From assembly GCA_021295965.1 (NCBI GenBank), contig JAGWBI010000011.1, positions 1 through 45,067 on the forward strand: a stretch of 45,067 bases of DNA, in the 5' to 3' direction. The translations under genes were made by a program, and so were the position numbers. Below are positions 15,515 through 24,077 of the stretch, piece after piece. The stretch comes from Dehalococcoidia bacterium (lineage in GTDB: Bacteria > Chloroflexota > Dehalococcoidia > Lucifugimonadales > UBA3495). Numbering within the stretch: position 1 is the first letter of the stretch; each line of letters opens with the position of its first letter. The notes under the pieces were generated by a model. That model was not told where the DNA came from. It ran no database searches and saw only the letters and a program-made list of their open reading frames with translations.

Positions 15515-16249
15515 ATGGTACTCGTTGGACAAGAATTGGAAACCGGGATGATTCAGTACACCAGCCGCGACGGGACGGCCATCAACGCCCTGTACAGCCG
15601 GCCGGTCGGCCCGGGACCCTACCCCGGCGTCATCGTCACCATGGAAGGCATGGGGCTGATGGACCACCACAAGGAAATCGCCGTGCGGTTTGCCGGGCAG
15701 GGCTACCTGGCCATCGCGCCCGACCTGTACACCCGGGAAGGCACGCCGGAGCCGGAAAATGTGCTGGCCACGCTGTTCGGCGCCCCCGATTCGCAAGCCA
15801 TGGACGACCTGGAAGGAGCCGCGTCGTTCCTCAAGTCCCAGGCCGATTCCAACGGCAAGGTGGGCATCATCGGCTTCTGCTCCGGCGGAAGGTACACCCT
15901 GATGATGGCCTGCCTGAGCAACAACATCGACGCGGCGGTGGACTCGGCCGGAGGCCACATCGTCCACGAACCCACCGAACTGCGCCCGGTGCAGCCCATG
16001 GACATGGTCCCCGATCTGTCCTGCCCGCTGCTGGCGTTATTCGGCGTGGAGGATGAGAACCCCACGGCGGAACAAGCAGAGCAGATGAAGGCCCTGCTGG
16101 ACCAGCACGGCAAGACCTACGAATGGTTGATGTACAACAACGCCGGCCACGCCTTCTTCGCGGATTACAGGCCAAGTTACCGGGCCGCGCCGGCCCAGGA
16201 TATGTGGCACCGGGTGCTCCTGTTCTACGATCGCCACCTCAGAAACTGA
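15515..16249 (+). CDS. Dienelactone hydrolase family protein, third copy
   Basis: 244 residues from ATG 15515; this start leaves 6 bases after CGGAGG, better than ATG 15512 or the far upstream 15470. The nucleophile is Cys122 in GFCSGG; FGVEDENPT supplies the Asp and NAGHAFF the His. It is much diverged from the tandem pair at 4123-5658, so it is not part of the recent duplication. It sits 76 bases after the amidohydrolase. Confidence 0.88.
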   Translation: MVLVGQELETGMIQYTSRDGTAINALYSRPVGPGPYPGVIVTMEGMGLMDHHKEIAVRFAGQGYLAIAPDLYTREGTPEPENVLATLFGAPDSQAMDDLEGAASFLKSQADSNGKVGIIGFCSGGRYTLMMACLSNNIDAAVDSAGGHIVHEPTELRPVQPMDMVPDLSCPLLALFGVEDENPTAEQAEQMKALLDQHGKTYEWLMYNNAGHAFFADYRPSYRAAPAQDMWHRVLLFYDRHLRN

Positions 16250-16260
16250 TTTCTCTTGAC

Positions 16261-16380
16261 CTGTCATTGCGAGTCCGCCTCTGGCGGATGGCAATCTCGC
16301 CGAGGTAGGAGAGGCGTTCAGGCATGGCCGGCCAGCACCGCTACGGGATTGCCGCGTCGCTTCGCGCCTCGCAATGACAG
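16261..16380. mobile_element. MITE-like element, 120 bp, CTGTCATTGCGAG termini
   Basis: Perfect 13-base terminal inverted repeats CTGTCATTGCGAG (16261-16273) and CTCGCAATGACAG (16368-16380). The inside contains GGCAATCTCGCC and GGGATTGCCGCGTCGC, typical of such elements, and no coding frame. A related copy is at 32159-32265. No target-site duplication is evident. It fills the gap between convergent genes. Confidence 0.8.
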
Positions 16381-16421
16381 CACGGGTACACCTAAGAACG
16401 GCGGGGAATTGGCGGCGTAGA

Positions 16422-17399
16422 TCACGTAATGTCCGGGCCGAAGATGAGGTCCTGGGGCGTGGGGTAGGCGGCGTAGAGCCGCTCCCGCGCCTCGGCGAAG
16501 GCTTCCATGGACCAGGGCGCGACGTCCCGCATCACCCGTCGCATCTCGGCCATCTTGCCGGCCAGTGGGTTGGCAATCTGAACCGTGCGGTCAGGATCCA
16601 GGGACGTCCCATCATAGATCAGGAACACGACGCGCTCCTGCGCGGCCAGTATCTCCAGCTCCTCAAAACCCCGCCCGTCGTCGGCATAGGGGTTGATCCA
16701 CGATTCGTACCAGGTGTCGCCCACCCGAGCCACCAGGGGCACCAGGTGAACGTCGCCGATTTTGAACAACCGGGTCTCCAGGGAAATGCTGGGGTTCGCT
16801 GACAAGCGTCGCACCGCCTCCGGCGCGTTCTGTACCAGGAAGCATACCTCCGGCGGCGATCCAGGCTCCTGTACGATGGTGGTAAGCATCCCGCCGCCGG
16901 AGGAGAACAGGATTTCCAGCGGGCTGTTCAGGTTCTGGTAGCGGGTGGCGAACCCTCGCATTTCCAGCCAGGTCCAGCTGATGCACTTTTCCAAATCGGC
17001 CAATTCGTAGGCGATGCGGTCGGCGTCGGGGCGGTCGCCCAGGGCGCCGGCGGCGACGGCGTGAATCCATCCGCCGATGCTGGTCATCAGGATGGCCGGC
17101 TCGTCCTCCGCGCCGGGAGGTCGGAGCGTCATTTCTAACAGTGGACCTTCTCCCGCCGACGTAATACCGAATGTGGCGCGTAGAAAGTCATCCGATTGCC
17201 CCGCCGGCGCCTCAGTCGCCTTGAACCAGTAACCTGTCGGCGGGATGCGTACTTCCTCGTCAGCGGCCAGCGCCTGTTCCAGCATCGGGGCAAGTATCTC
17301 TACAGTGCCACCGGCTACGTCGCTCTGCGAGATGTCCTCCTGATCGCCCGACTCCAATGTCAGGCGGCGCAGGGTTGTGGTCTTCGGGCGTTCCGGCAT
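16422..17399 (-). CDS. Uncharacterised protein, 325 aa
   Basis: On the minus strand from ATG at 17399, with GAGGG just upstream; an in-frame TTG at 17471 would add 24 residues and is less likely. It is soluble, without signal or membrane segments. The N-terminal half includes a stretch like WFKATEAPAGQSDDFLRATF. The C-terminal half has FLVQNAPEAVRRL, DTWYESWINPY and VFLIYDGTSL. No catalytic motif or known family is recognised. The MFS gene on the same strand ends upstream with 184 bases between, so the two may share a transcript. Confidence 0.7.
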   Translation of the reverse strand: MPERPKTTTLRRLTLESGDQEDISQSDVAGGTVEILAPMLEQALAADEEVRIPPTGYWFKATEAPAGQSDDFLRATFGITSAGEGPLLEMTLRPPGAEDEPAILMTSIGGWIHAVAAGALGDRPDADRIAYELADLEKCISWTWLEMRGFATRYQNLNSPLEILFSSGGGMLTTIVQEPGSPPEVCFLVQNAPEAVRRLSANPSISLETRLFKIGDVHLVPLVARVGDTWYESWINPYADDGRGFEELEILAAQERVVFLIYDGTSLDPDRTVQIANPLAGKMAEMRRVMRDVAPWSMEAFAEARERLYAAYPTPQDLIFGPDIT

Positions 17400-17492
17400 A
17401 TTGCCCTCGATTTGGGTAGCTTTGTCAGAATCAGCAACTGTCTTGATGGTCAAGGGGTTAGGCGGCGGCAATAGGGTTTTGCCAGGGATTCT

Positions 17493-17580
17493 TGGATTTC
17501 CAGGATTGTAGCCGTTACGCCATCAAAGTACCTAATCCTGTCAATCCTCTAATCTGGAAAATCCTGATTCTGACGATTAC
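17493..17580. repeat. AT-rich AATCCT-type intergenic repeat
   Basis: The gap between the two minus-strand genes contains repeated AATCCT/AATCTGG units (for example AATCCTGTCAATCCT, GGAAAATCCTGATTCTGA) with lower GC than the flanks. It resembles dispersed intergenic repeats common in environmental genomes. No gene or hairpin was identified. Confidence 0.4.
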
Positions 17581-17583
17581 CTT

Positions 17584-18819
17584 TCACTCCAGGCGCCGTA
17601 TGCGCGGCAGGCCCAGCCCGGTGACCACGTTGATCGCGGTCAACGCCGCTCCGTTGATGAGCAATGCGCCCGGCGCGCCCACCACGCCGGCCAGCGCGCC
17701 CACTCCCACGTGGCCCACCGGCGCGAAGCCCACGGCCAACACCCAGGTTCCCATTGCGCGGCCCCGTTCCTCATCGGGAACGTAGTCCTGCATCATGGCC
17801 TTGTAGAGCGTATCAACGGCCATGGCGGAGGCGTTGACGAACAGCAGCACCGCCAGGAAGGTGTAGATGTTGACCGAAAGAGAGAACATCATCATCCCCA
17901 AGCCGAAACCGATGGCCGTGGCAAACATCAGCAGGCCCTTTTTGCGGGTGGTGCCCAACCCGGCCAGCAGCCACAGGCCGAGCAAGCCGCCGGCCTGTCG
18001 GCCGGCGGTCATCACGCCCAATCCCGTCGCACCGACGTGCAGCACGTCCTTGGCGAATACCGGGAGCAGCGTCATGTGGGTGAACCCCAACACCTCGGTG
18101 GTGGCCGTCAGGAACATGAGGACCAGTATCAGGCGCTGGTTGCGGATCAGTCTGGCGTAGCCGGCCAGGTTCTGCAGCACCGATTCCGCCGATGCGCGAA
18201 CCGAGCGGCCCGGGTTGCCAATGGTCAGGGTGGCTGCTGCGGAGCCCGCGTAACACACCGCCGACGCGACGAACTGCCAGCCTGGCCCGGTAAGGTCGAT
18301 CAGGGCTCCCGAGGCCAGAGATCCAACGATGCCGCCGCCCTGCATCGCCATCGCCCCCAGGGCCATCCCATTGAGAGCGTAACCTGATCCCACTATGTCG
18401 TAGGTGAAAGTCTGTCGGACGGTAATTGTGAAAGCCAGCGCGCTGCCCAGGGCGAATACCAGGGCGATGATGACCCACACGTTGGCCAATCCGGCCAGCA
18501 GCAACACCGCCATCAACAAGGCGCAACCCGATGCTCCCAGCGTACCCACCCGCAGCAGGGAACGCCGGCCCCAACGGTCCGCTATGGCGCCGGACAGCAT
18601 CCCCAGCACGAAGAAGGGCAGCATCCGGGCGGCGGCCCCCAGGCCCACCATGAACTCGGAGCCGGTCAGCTCGTAAATCAGCCAACCCACCGATACCTGT
18701 TCCATCCCCGTAGCCAGGGAATAGAGCAGTGTCGATCCCCACAGCAGGCGAAAATCGCCGATGCGCAGGGAAACCGCCCAGTTTCCAGCAATGTTCACGA
18801 TGCCGGATGATACACCCAT
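17584..18819 (-). CDS. MFS exporter (EntS / MFS_3-like)
   Basis: 411 residues from the ATG at 18819 (MGVSSGIVNIAGNW); the open frame extends to 18930, but that extension is polar and unlike the family. About 12 hydrophobic segments. LRIGDFRLLWGSTLLYSLATGMEQVSVGWL and SGAIADRWGRRSLLR are the first-helix and loop 2-3 signatures of the MFS_3/EntS branch, which exports siderophores or drugs. The end of the second half has VPDEERGRAMG. The substrate is not deducible. It is divergent from the RHH gene at 18929, with a 109-base shared region between them. Confidence 0.87.
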   Translation of the reverse strand: MGVSSGIVNIAGNWAVSLRIGDFRLLWGSTLLYSLATGMEQVSVGWLIYELTGSEFMVGLGAAARMLPFFVLGMLSGAIADRWGRRSLLRVGTLGASGCALLMAVLLLAGLANVWVIIALVFALGSALAFTITVRQTFTYDIVGSGYALNGMALGAMAMQGGGIVGSLASGALIDLTGPGWQFVASAVCYAGSAAATLTIGNPGRSVRASAESVLQNLAGYARLIRNQRLILVLMFLTATTEVLGFTHMTLLPVFAKDVLHVGATGLGVMTAGRQAGGLLGLWLLAGLGTTRKKGLLMFATAIGFGLGMMMFSLSVNIYTFLAVLLFVNASAMAVDTLYKAMMQDYVPDEERGRAMGTWVLAVGFAPVGHVGVGALAGVVGAPGALLINGAALTAINVVTGLGLPRIRRLE

Positions 18820-18928
18820 TGCAACAAGTAACCATCTTTGCGGGGAATCCGCTCTCGCCCGCTTCGGTATAACGAACGCCCAGAATGTTGTAGATTTGGC
18901 TGATGGACACGCTGAGAGAAGAGAACTC

Positions 18929-19183
18929 ATGAAGACAATGAGCGTGGACGACAGCCTCTATTCAGCTCTTGAAGCAGCGTCTGACCGCAGCGGCAGGTCA
19001 ATCCAGGAGTTGGTGAACGAGGCTATTGTGTCCTGGCTGGCGGAAGCGGCGATGGATGAAGCGGAACACGCCGCGATTGAAGATGTTCGCGTCGAAGCAG
19101 CCGAACCGGGTGGAGTCGAGTTCGAATCATTCTTCGACGACCTTTTGGGGGGAGCGAAGCTGATTGCCGCCGTATCAGGTTGA
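18929..19183 (+). CDS. Orphan ribbon-helix-helix (CopG-like) protein
   Basis: 84 residues from ATG 18929, with GAGAGAAGAG upstream. MKTMSVDDSLYSALEAASDRSGRS gives a strand and first helix, and IQELVNEAIVSWLAEAA the second helix of an RHH DNA-binding domain. The acidic tail (VEFESFFDDLL) resembles antitoxin C-termini. No toxin gene follows: the next 188 bases hold only a repeat. It may be an antitoxin that lost its partner, or a regulator of the divergent MFS exporter. Confidence 0.65.
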   Translation: MKTMSVDDSLYSALEAASDRSGRSIQELVNEAIVSWLAEAAMDEAEHAAIEDVRVEAAEPGGVEFESFFDDLLGGAKLIAAVSG

Positions 19184-19224
19184 GGCGTTTCCATAACCAA
19201 ATCGTTCTGCAATAGCAGGCGATT

Positions 19225-19253
19225 CTGGATTCCCGCTTTCGCGGGAATGACGG
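19225..19253. repeat. REP-like ATTCCCGC hairpin repeat
   Basis: CTGG, then ATTCCCGC, TTTC, GCGGGAAT, then GACGG: an 8-base-pair-stem palindrome with conserved flanks. It is the same unit as the four copies at 44535-44754. Confidence 0.8.
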
Positions 19254-19371
19254 GTTGGGGTGGGAACGACGGCGATGGTGCGATTGGCCTGGGCGCGCTG
19301 AAAAATGACCGGGGATTTCATTCCAAGATGGTATTATTGGCCCACGCCCAACCGACCCCGGAGGGATTGTT

Positions 19372-20388
19372 ATGCCTTTTGGAAATGAAGATTGGCTGGC
19401 CCTGACCCAGGAAGAACCGATTGAACCCGAAATTCCTCTCTGCGACCCGCACCACCATTTTTGGGACGGGCGGTTGCAGAGCATCCCCTACCAGCGATAC
19501 CTGATCCACGAGTTGATGGCCGACCTGGACTCCGGCCATAACGTTCGCTCCACGGTGTTTGTGGAAGCCCGGTCGATGTACCGGGCCGACGGGCCGGAGG
19601 AGATGCGCCCCGTCGGCGAGGTGGAGTTCGTGCAGGGCCTGGCGGCCGCCAGCGCCAGCGGCACCTACGGCGAGGCCCGGGCCGCCGCCGCCATCGTCGG
19701 CCACGCCGACCTGAAGCTGGGCGACGACGTAGCCCGGGTGCTGGAGGCATTGCAGGCGGCCAGCCCCAACCGCTTCAAGGGCATCCGTCACAACGTCACC
19801 TGGAGTCCCGACCCCTCGATTGAGGACCGGGAAACCCAGGGGATAATGTCCAACGAAACCTTCCGAACCGGCGCCCGCGTGCTGGCCGGCCTGGGATTGT
19901 CGCTGGACGTGATGCTGTCCTTCCCGCAGCTGAACGAGCTGGCTGAGTTCGCCCGTGCGGTGCCGGAGGTCTCCATCATCCTCAACCACCTGGGTGGGGT
20001 GAGCCGGACGGGGACCTACGCCGGCAAGGACGATGAGATCATACCGGCGTGGCGGGAGGGCATCCGCGCCGTGGCCGAATGTCCCAACGTAACCTGCAAG
20101 CTGGGCGGCATGGGTATGCCCCGCTGGGGGTTCGGCTGGCCCGCCCGCGCCGTTCCCATCGGCTCCGAAGAGTTGGCCGATGCAATGGCGCCGTGGATGA
20201 ACTACGCCATTGAGCAGTTCGGGCCGGAACGCTGTATGTTCGAGAGCAATTTCCCGCCGGACAAGGTCTCCTTCTCGTACAACGTCATGTACAACGCCTT
20301 CAAGCGCCTGTCCCAGGGTTACAGCGCAGCCGAGCGTGCCGAGCTCTTTCACGACGCGGCGGCTCGGGCGTATCGCATCGAGACTTAA
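19372..20388 (+). CDS. Amidohydrolase-2 family TIM-barrel protein
   Basis: 338 residues preceded by GGAGG. CDPHHHFWDGR near residues 24-34 is the hallmark first-strand metal motif of the lactone-hydrolase-like (COG3618) amidohydrolases; RFKGIRHNV, IILNHLGG and CMFESNFPPDK are the later strand-end motifs. The known members include gluconolactonase- or 2-pyrone-4,6-dicarboxylate lactonase-like enzymes, so a lactone substrate is plausible. The GMC oxidoreductase follows after a 61-base repeat-containing gap and is probably co-transcribed, which would suit an oxidise-then-hydrolyse pathway. Confidence 0.88.
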   Translation: MPFGNEDWLALTQEEPIEPEIPLCDPHHHFWDGRLQSIPYQRYLIHELMADLDSGHNVRSTVFVEARSMYRADGPEEMRPVGEVEFVQGLAAASASGTYGEARAAAAIVGHADLKLGDDVARVLEALQAASPNRFKGIRHNVTWSPDPSIEDRETQGIMSNETFRTGARVLAGLGLSLDVMLSFPQLNELAEFARAVPEVSIILNHLGGVSRTGTYAGKDDEIIPAWREGIRAVAECPNVTCKLGGMGMPRWGFGWPARAVPIGSEELADAMAPWMNYAIEQFGPERCMFESNFPPDKVSFSYNVMYNAFKRLSQGYSAAERAELFHDAAARAYRIET

Positions 20389-20401
20389 CCGGATGTCAAA
20401 A

Positions 20402-20441
20402 CCCCCTCTCCCCACCAGGGGAGAGGGCTGGGGTGAGGGGG
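20402..20441. repeat. CCCTCTCCCC...GGGGAGAGGG intergenic repeat
   Basis: A perfect 10-base-pair hairpin (CCCTCTCCCC, ACCA, GGGGAGAGGG at 20404-20427) followed by CTGGGGTGAGGGGG. This is a widespread bacterial intergenic repeat type. Its 3' AGGGGG (20436-20441) lies 8 bases before the GMC oxidoreductase ATG and could act as that gene's ribosome binding site. Confidence 0.7.
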
Positions 20442-20449
20442 AAACTCCC

Positions 20450-21994
20450 ATGAAGTACGACGTCATCATAGTGGGCGCCGGTTCGGCCGGCTGCGTGCTG
20501 GCCAACCGGCTGTCGGAAGACCCCGGCCGTTCCGTGCTGCTGCTGGAGGCCGGGCCGGACTACCCGGACCCTGAACTGTTGCCGGCTGAGTTGAAGCACG
20601 ATATGAACCAGGCCGCATCGGAAGAGGGCGCGGCGCACAACTGGTCCTTCGTGGGTCAGTCCACTCCGCAGCAGCCGCGTCCGCTGCACGTGGCCCGGGG
20701 CAAGGTCACCGGGGGCAGTAGCGCCATCAACCATCAGATCGTGCTGCGCGGTATGCCCGAGGACTTCGATGATTGGGCCGCCGCCGGCAACGACGAGTGG
20801 GCCTATCAGAAAACCCTGCCCTACTTCCGCCGACTGGAAAATGACGCCGACAACCGGGACGACTTTCACGGCAACGACGGCCCCATCCCGGTATGGCGGC
20901 ATGCGCGCGAGACCTGGCTGCCGTTGCAGGCGGCTTTCTACCAGGCGTGCCGCGACGCCGGGTTCCCCGACGACCCGGACATGAACCATCCTGACGCCAC
21001 CGGGGTCGGACGGATGCCCCTGAACAACCCCGGCGGCGTGCGGATGAGCACCGCCATCACTTATCTGGACGCCTGCCGCCACCGGTTGAACCTGACCATC
21101 CGGGCCAACGTCGTCGCCCGTTGCATCCGGTTCGACGATGGTTCGACAGGCTCACCACGAGCGACTGGCGTGGAGGTTGAGAGCAACGGCGAGTCCTTCG
21201 TCGTCGAGGGGGAGGAAATCATACTGGCGGCCGGCGCCATTGCGTCGCCACAGTTGCTCCTGCTGTCCGGTATAGGCCCTGCCGAGGAGTTGCGCCCGCT
21301 GGGCATCGATCCGGTCCACGACCTGACCGGCGTGGGTCGCGGCATGAAGAACCACCCGTCGGTCTCCATCGTGTTCCGCTCGCAGCCGGAGCACCACCTG
21401 TCCCCCGATGCGCCCCGCAACCAGGTGGGGCTGCGGTTCACTGCCAACGGCTCATCCCAGCGCAACGACATCCAGGTGCAGCCCACCACGTCCTACCCGG
21501 AAAGCCGGGACGCGCCCGACATTCGCATTGGCTGCCGGCTGGAATATCCCTATAGCGAGGGCCTGCTGACCTTGGACTCCGCCGACGTATCGGATCAACC
21601 CAATCTGGATTTCCGGTCACTCACCGATCCCAGGGACCTTCCCCGGTTCCGCGACGCCGTCCGCCGCACCGTGCAGATATTCGAGCATCCCGCCTTTGCC
21701 GGCCTGCTGGCGGAACGCCTGTCGCCCACCGACGCCGATCTCGCCAGTGACGACGCCCTGGACGCCTGGCTGCAGCAGAACGCCGGCATCGCCGGCCACG
21801 CCTCCGTAACCTGCAAGATGGGCCCCGCATCCGACCCGAAGGCGGTGGTGGACCAATACTGCAACGTTCACGGCCTGGAAGGTCTGCGGGTAATCGACGC
21901 TTCGGTGATGCCCGACATCGTCAGGGCCAACACCAACGCGACGATCATCATGATGGCCGAGCGGGCCGCCGACTTCGTACGTGAAGGGCGATAG
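20450..21994 (+). CDS. GMC family FAD-dependent oxidoreductase (choline/alcohol dehydrogenase-like)
   Basis: 514 residues from ATG 20450, which puts the FAD motif DVIIVGAGSAGCVLANRL directly at the N-terminus, as in the family. Next are the second GMC signature around GKVTGGSSAINHQIVLRG, ILAAGAIASPQLLLLSGIGP (PROSITE GMC signature 2 style), and the C-terminal active-site region GHASVTCKMG (His) and ANTNATIIMMAERAAD. Substrates in the family are primary alcohols such as choline, sugars or polyethylene glycols; the one here is unknown. A 24-base dispersed repeat at 21140-21163 is embedded in frame, adding about eight residues (GSTGSPRA). Confidence 0.92.
   Translation: MKYDVIIVGAGSAGCVLANRLSEDPGRSVLLLEAGPDYPDPELLPAELKHDMNQAASEEGAAHNWSFVGQSTPQQPRPLHVARGKVTGGSSAINHQIVLRGMPEDFDDWAAAGNDEWAYQKTLPYFRRLENDADNRDDFHGNDGPIPVWRHARETWLPLQAAFYQACRDAGFPDDPDMNHPDATGVGRMPLNNPGGVRMSTAITYLDACRHRLNLTIRANVVARCIRFDDGSTGSPRATGVEVESNGESFVVEGEEIILAAGAIASPQLLLLSGIGPAEELRPLGIDPVHDLTGVGRGMKNHPSVSIVFRSQPEHHLSPDAPRNQVGLRFTANGSSQRNDIQVQPTTSYPESRDAPDIRIGCRLEYPYSEGLLTLDSADVSDQPNLDFRSLTDPRDLPRFRDAVRRTVQIFEHPAFAGLLAERLSPTDADLASDDALDAWLQQNAGIAGHASVTCKMGPASDPKAVVDQYCNVHGLEGLRVIDASVMPDIVRANTNATIIMMAERAADFVREGR
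21140..21163 (+). repeat. GTTCGACAGGCTCACC repeat inside the GMC gene
   Basis: This 24-base unit begins GGTTCGACAGGCTCACC and ends GAGCG. It matches, with two differences, the reverse complement of the repeat arm at 44821-44844. It sits within coding sequence in frame, in a loop before TGVEVES. Confidence 0.65.
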
Positions 21995-22117
21995 TGGCGG
22001 ATCCAACGGATTGGTTTTGAGCCGGTAACCTTTTCCCCCTTGCCGCTCCGTCCACTACCGATATACGATGAGCCCAACGTCAAACGACCTGTTGAACCCG
22101 ACAACGAGGTGTCCACC

Positions 22118-22726
22118 ATGGCCGTGACCAACGATGCGGAACTGCGAACCGTTTATCCGTCGCCAGCGCCCCGGGCAGCGCAGAAGGTGCTGGCCCACTT
22201 GGACATTCATTGTCGAAACTTCATCGCCCTGTCCCCGTTCTGCGTGTTGAGTTCCAGCGACGGCAACGGCCAGGCCGACGCTTCGCCGCGGGGCGACCCG
22301 CCGGGGTTCGTCAAGGTGCTGGACGACCGCACGTTGCTGCTCCCGGATCGCCCGGGCAACAACCAGGTGGACTCGTTGCAGAATATCGTGGAAAACCCCG
22401 GCGTGGGCCTGCTGTTTTTCATCCCGGGCATGAACGAAACCCTGCGCGTGAAGGGTAGGGCCGAGATCACCACCGACCCCGACCTCCTTGAGCCGTTGAC
22501 CGTGGGCGGCCGGCCTCCGCTGTCGGGTTTGAAAGTCACCGTAGAGGAAGCGTTTTTGCACTGCGGCCGCGCTCTGATCAGGGGACGGCTCTGGGACGCC
22601 GACGCGCAGATCGAACGGTCATCTTACCCGAGCTACGGCCAGGTCCTCGCGGACCAGATCGCCGGCGCCGACGCCCGGGAGATCGACGACGATGAGTTGG
22701 AAGCCAATCGCCAGCGGCTCTACTGA
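22118..22726 (+). CDS. Pyridoxamine 5'-phosphate oxidase-related FMN-binding protein
   Basis: 202 residues from ATG 22118. The split-barrel FMN-binding fold is shown by FIALSPFCVLSSSDGNGQADASPRGDPPGFVKVLD (spread over about 35-70), LPDRPGNNQVDSLQNI, and VGLLFFIPGMNETLRVKGRA. This matches the MSMEG_1061-type PPOX branch, flavin- or F420-dependent reductases and oxidases of mostly unknown substrate. The C-terminal part keeps EEAFLHCGRALIRGRLW. It follows the GMC oxidoreductase by 123 bases. A hairpin lies 35 bases after the stop. Confidence 0.85.
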   Translation: MAVTNDAELRTVYPSPAPRAAQKVLAHLDIHCRNFIALSPFCVLSSSDGNGQADASPRGDPPGFVKVLDDRTLLLPDRPGNNQVDSLQNIVENPGVGLLFFIPGMNETLRVKGRAEITTDPDLLEPLTVGGRPPLSGLKVTVEEAFLHCGRALIRGRLWDADAQIERSSYPSYGQVLADQIAGADAREIDDDELEANRQRLY

Positions 22727-22761
22727 CGCGATGGCTATCAACTCGCTTGACCGGCTGACAT

Positions 22762-22788
22762 GCCGTTATGCCGGCGCCGCATAACGGC
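22762..22788 (+). terminator. Hairpin after the PPOX-like gene, possible terminator
   Basis: GCCGTTATGC, loop CGGCGCC, GCATAACGGC: a perfect 10-base-pair stem 35 bases after the stop. No T-run follows, so intrinsic termination is uncertain; it may protect the mRNA 3' end. Confidence 0.45.
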
Positions 22789-22871
22789 CAGATCCGTCAT
22801 TCCCCGCACCACCGACACCCCGGCTGCATCCCAAAAGGGACTTCCGGCACGTGTGAGGACCGGATGCCCGG

Positions 22872-22901
22872 TTGACACTCCCGCAGGCCTGTTCATATAC
22901 T
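22872..22901 (+). promoter_or_regulatory. Sigma-70-type promoter for the yvcK-glmS-uppP operon
   Basis: TTGACA (22872-22877) and TATACT (22896-22901) with an 18-base spacer, 70 bases before the yvcK-like start. It is the closest match to consensus noted in the window. Confidence 0.65.
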
Positions 22902-22971
22902 GCTTCGGGTTTGCCCACGCAAGTTTGCGCGTAAGCCTTTTTCGACCAATTCAGTAACCTCCGGCTGGTCT

Positions 22972-24060
22972 ATGAGCAGAAAGAATATCGTTGTGGTCGG
23001 CGGCGGCACCGGCAACCATACCACCCTGACGGGTTTGCGTTCTTGCGATTGCAACCTTACCGCCGTCGTCGCAATGACCGACAGCGGGGGCAGCAGCGGA
23101 CGCCTGCGCGACGAATTGGGCCACCTGCCGCCCGGAGACCTGCGACGCTGCCTGATGGCGCTGGCTGAAGATTCGACGGAGTCGAACCTGATGCGCCGAC
23201 TCTTCGACTACCGCTTTTCCGCCGGCGAGGGTCTGAACGGGCACAGCTTCGGCAACCTCCTGTTGGCCGCGTTGACCGAAGTCACTGGGGATACCATTAC
23301 CGCTATTGACGAGGCGGCCCGCATCCTGGGCATAAGCGGCACGGTGCTGCCGGTAACTCTCACCAGGTCAACGCTTTGCGCCCGTTTAGTTGACGGCTCT
23401 GAATTGGTTGGAGAAGCGGCCATCGACCTGCGGGCCGACAACCTGGACGTCGCCATCGACTACATCCATCTCGATCCCAAGGCATACGTCTATCCGCCGG
23501 TGCTGGACGCTATCGCTTCCGCCGACGCCATCATCCTTGGCCCCGGGGACATCTACACCAGCGTTCTGCCCAACCTGCTGGTGGAGGACGTGGCGCAGGC
23601 CATTAACGAATCGGACGCGGTGAAAATCCACGTCTGCAACCTGATGACCAAGCCCAATGAGAGCGGTGGGTTCCATACCTCGGATTTTCTGGCGTTGCTC
23701 ACGGACTACCTGGGAACGCGGCAACCGCTGGACTTCCTGCTGGTGAACAACACTCCCATACCGGCGCGGCTGCTGGACCGCTACGCGGCGGAGGGGCAGT
23801 ATCCCGTGGAATTGGATGTGGCGGAGTCGCTGACCATGGCGGGACGCATCGTGGAGCGGCCCCTGCTGGCTCCAGGGGTTTTCATCCGGCACAACCCGGC
23901 GGCGCTGGCCTCCGGCATCATGGAAATCGTCATGGCCAACGAGGGTTCTCGGCATGATGCCGGAATCGTGCCTACGGTTTTCGACTGCGACGATTTCACC
24001 CTGCCCGTTCTTTCCGGCGCCACCTTGACGGTGGACAGCGCGGATACCGACGGCGACTAG
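22972..24060 (+). CDS. YvcK/CofD-like protein (gluconeogenesis factor family)
   Basis: 362 residues. VVVGGGTGNHTTLTGL near 8-23, VVAMTDSGGSSGRLRDELG near 32-50, PPGDLRRCLMAL near 53-64, GHSFGNLLLAALTE near 90-103, and ILGPGDIYTSVLPNLLV near 188-204 mark the YvcK/CofD fold. YvcK proteins bind UDP-sugars and are needed for cell-wall growth and morphology on gluconeogenic substrates in Gram-positive bacteria; CofD is the F420 branch. The lack of F420 genes and the adjacency to glmS and uppP favour YvcK. The GHSFGN motif is fully conserved. The gene has its own strong promoter and starts the apparent operon, with glmS 17 bases downstream. Confidence 0.88.
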   Translation: MSRKNIVVVGGGTGNHTTLTGLRSCDCNLTAVVAMTDSGGSSGRLRDELGHLPPGDLRRCLMALAEDSTESNLMRRLFDYRFSAGEGLNGHSFGNLLLAALTEVTGDTITAIDEAARILGISGTVLPVTLTRSTLCARLVDGSELVGEAAIDLRADNLDVAIDYIHLDPKAYVYPPVLDAIASADAIILGPGDIYTSVLPNLLVEDVAQAINESDAVKIHVCNLMTKPNESGGFHTSDFLALLTDYLGTRQPLDFLLVNNTPIPARLLDRYAAEGQYPVELDVAESLTMAGRIVERPLLAPGVFIRHNPAALASGIMEIVMANEGSRHDAGIVPTVFDCDDFTLPVLSGATLTVDSADTDGD

Positions 24061-24077
24061 ATTCTGGGATAGCCCGA

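Noticed and set aside
20210-20449. N-terminal extension of the GMC oxidoreductase
   Set aside because: It overlaps the amidohydrolase and the repeat; the FAD motif begins right after ATG 20450.
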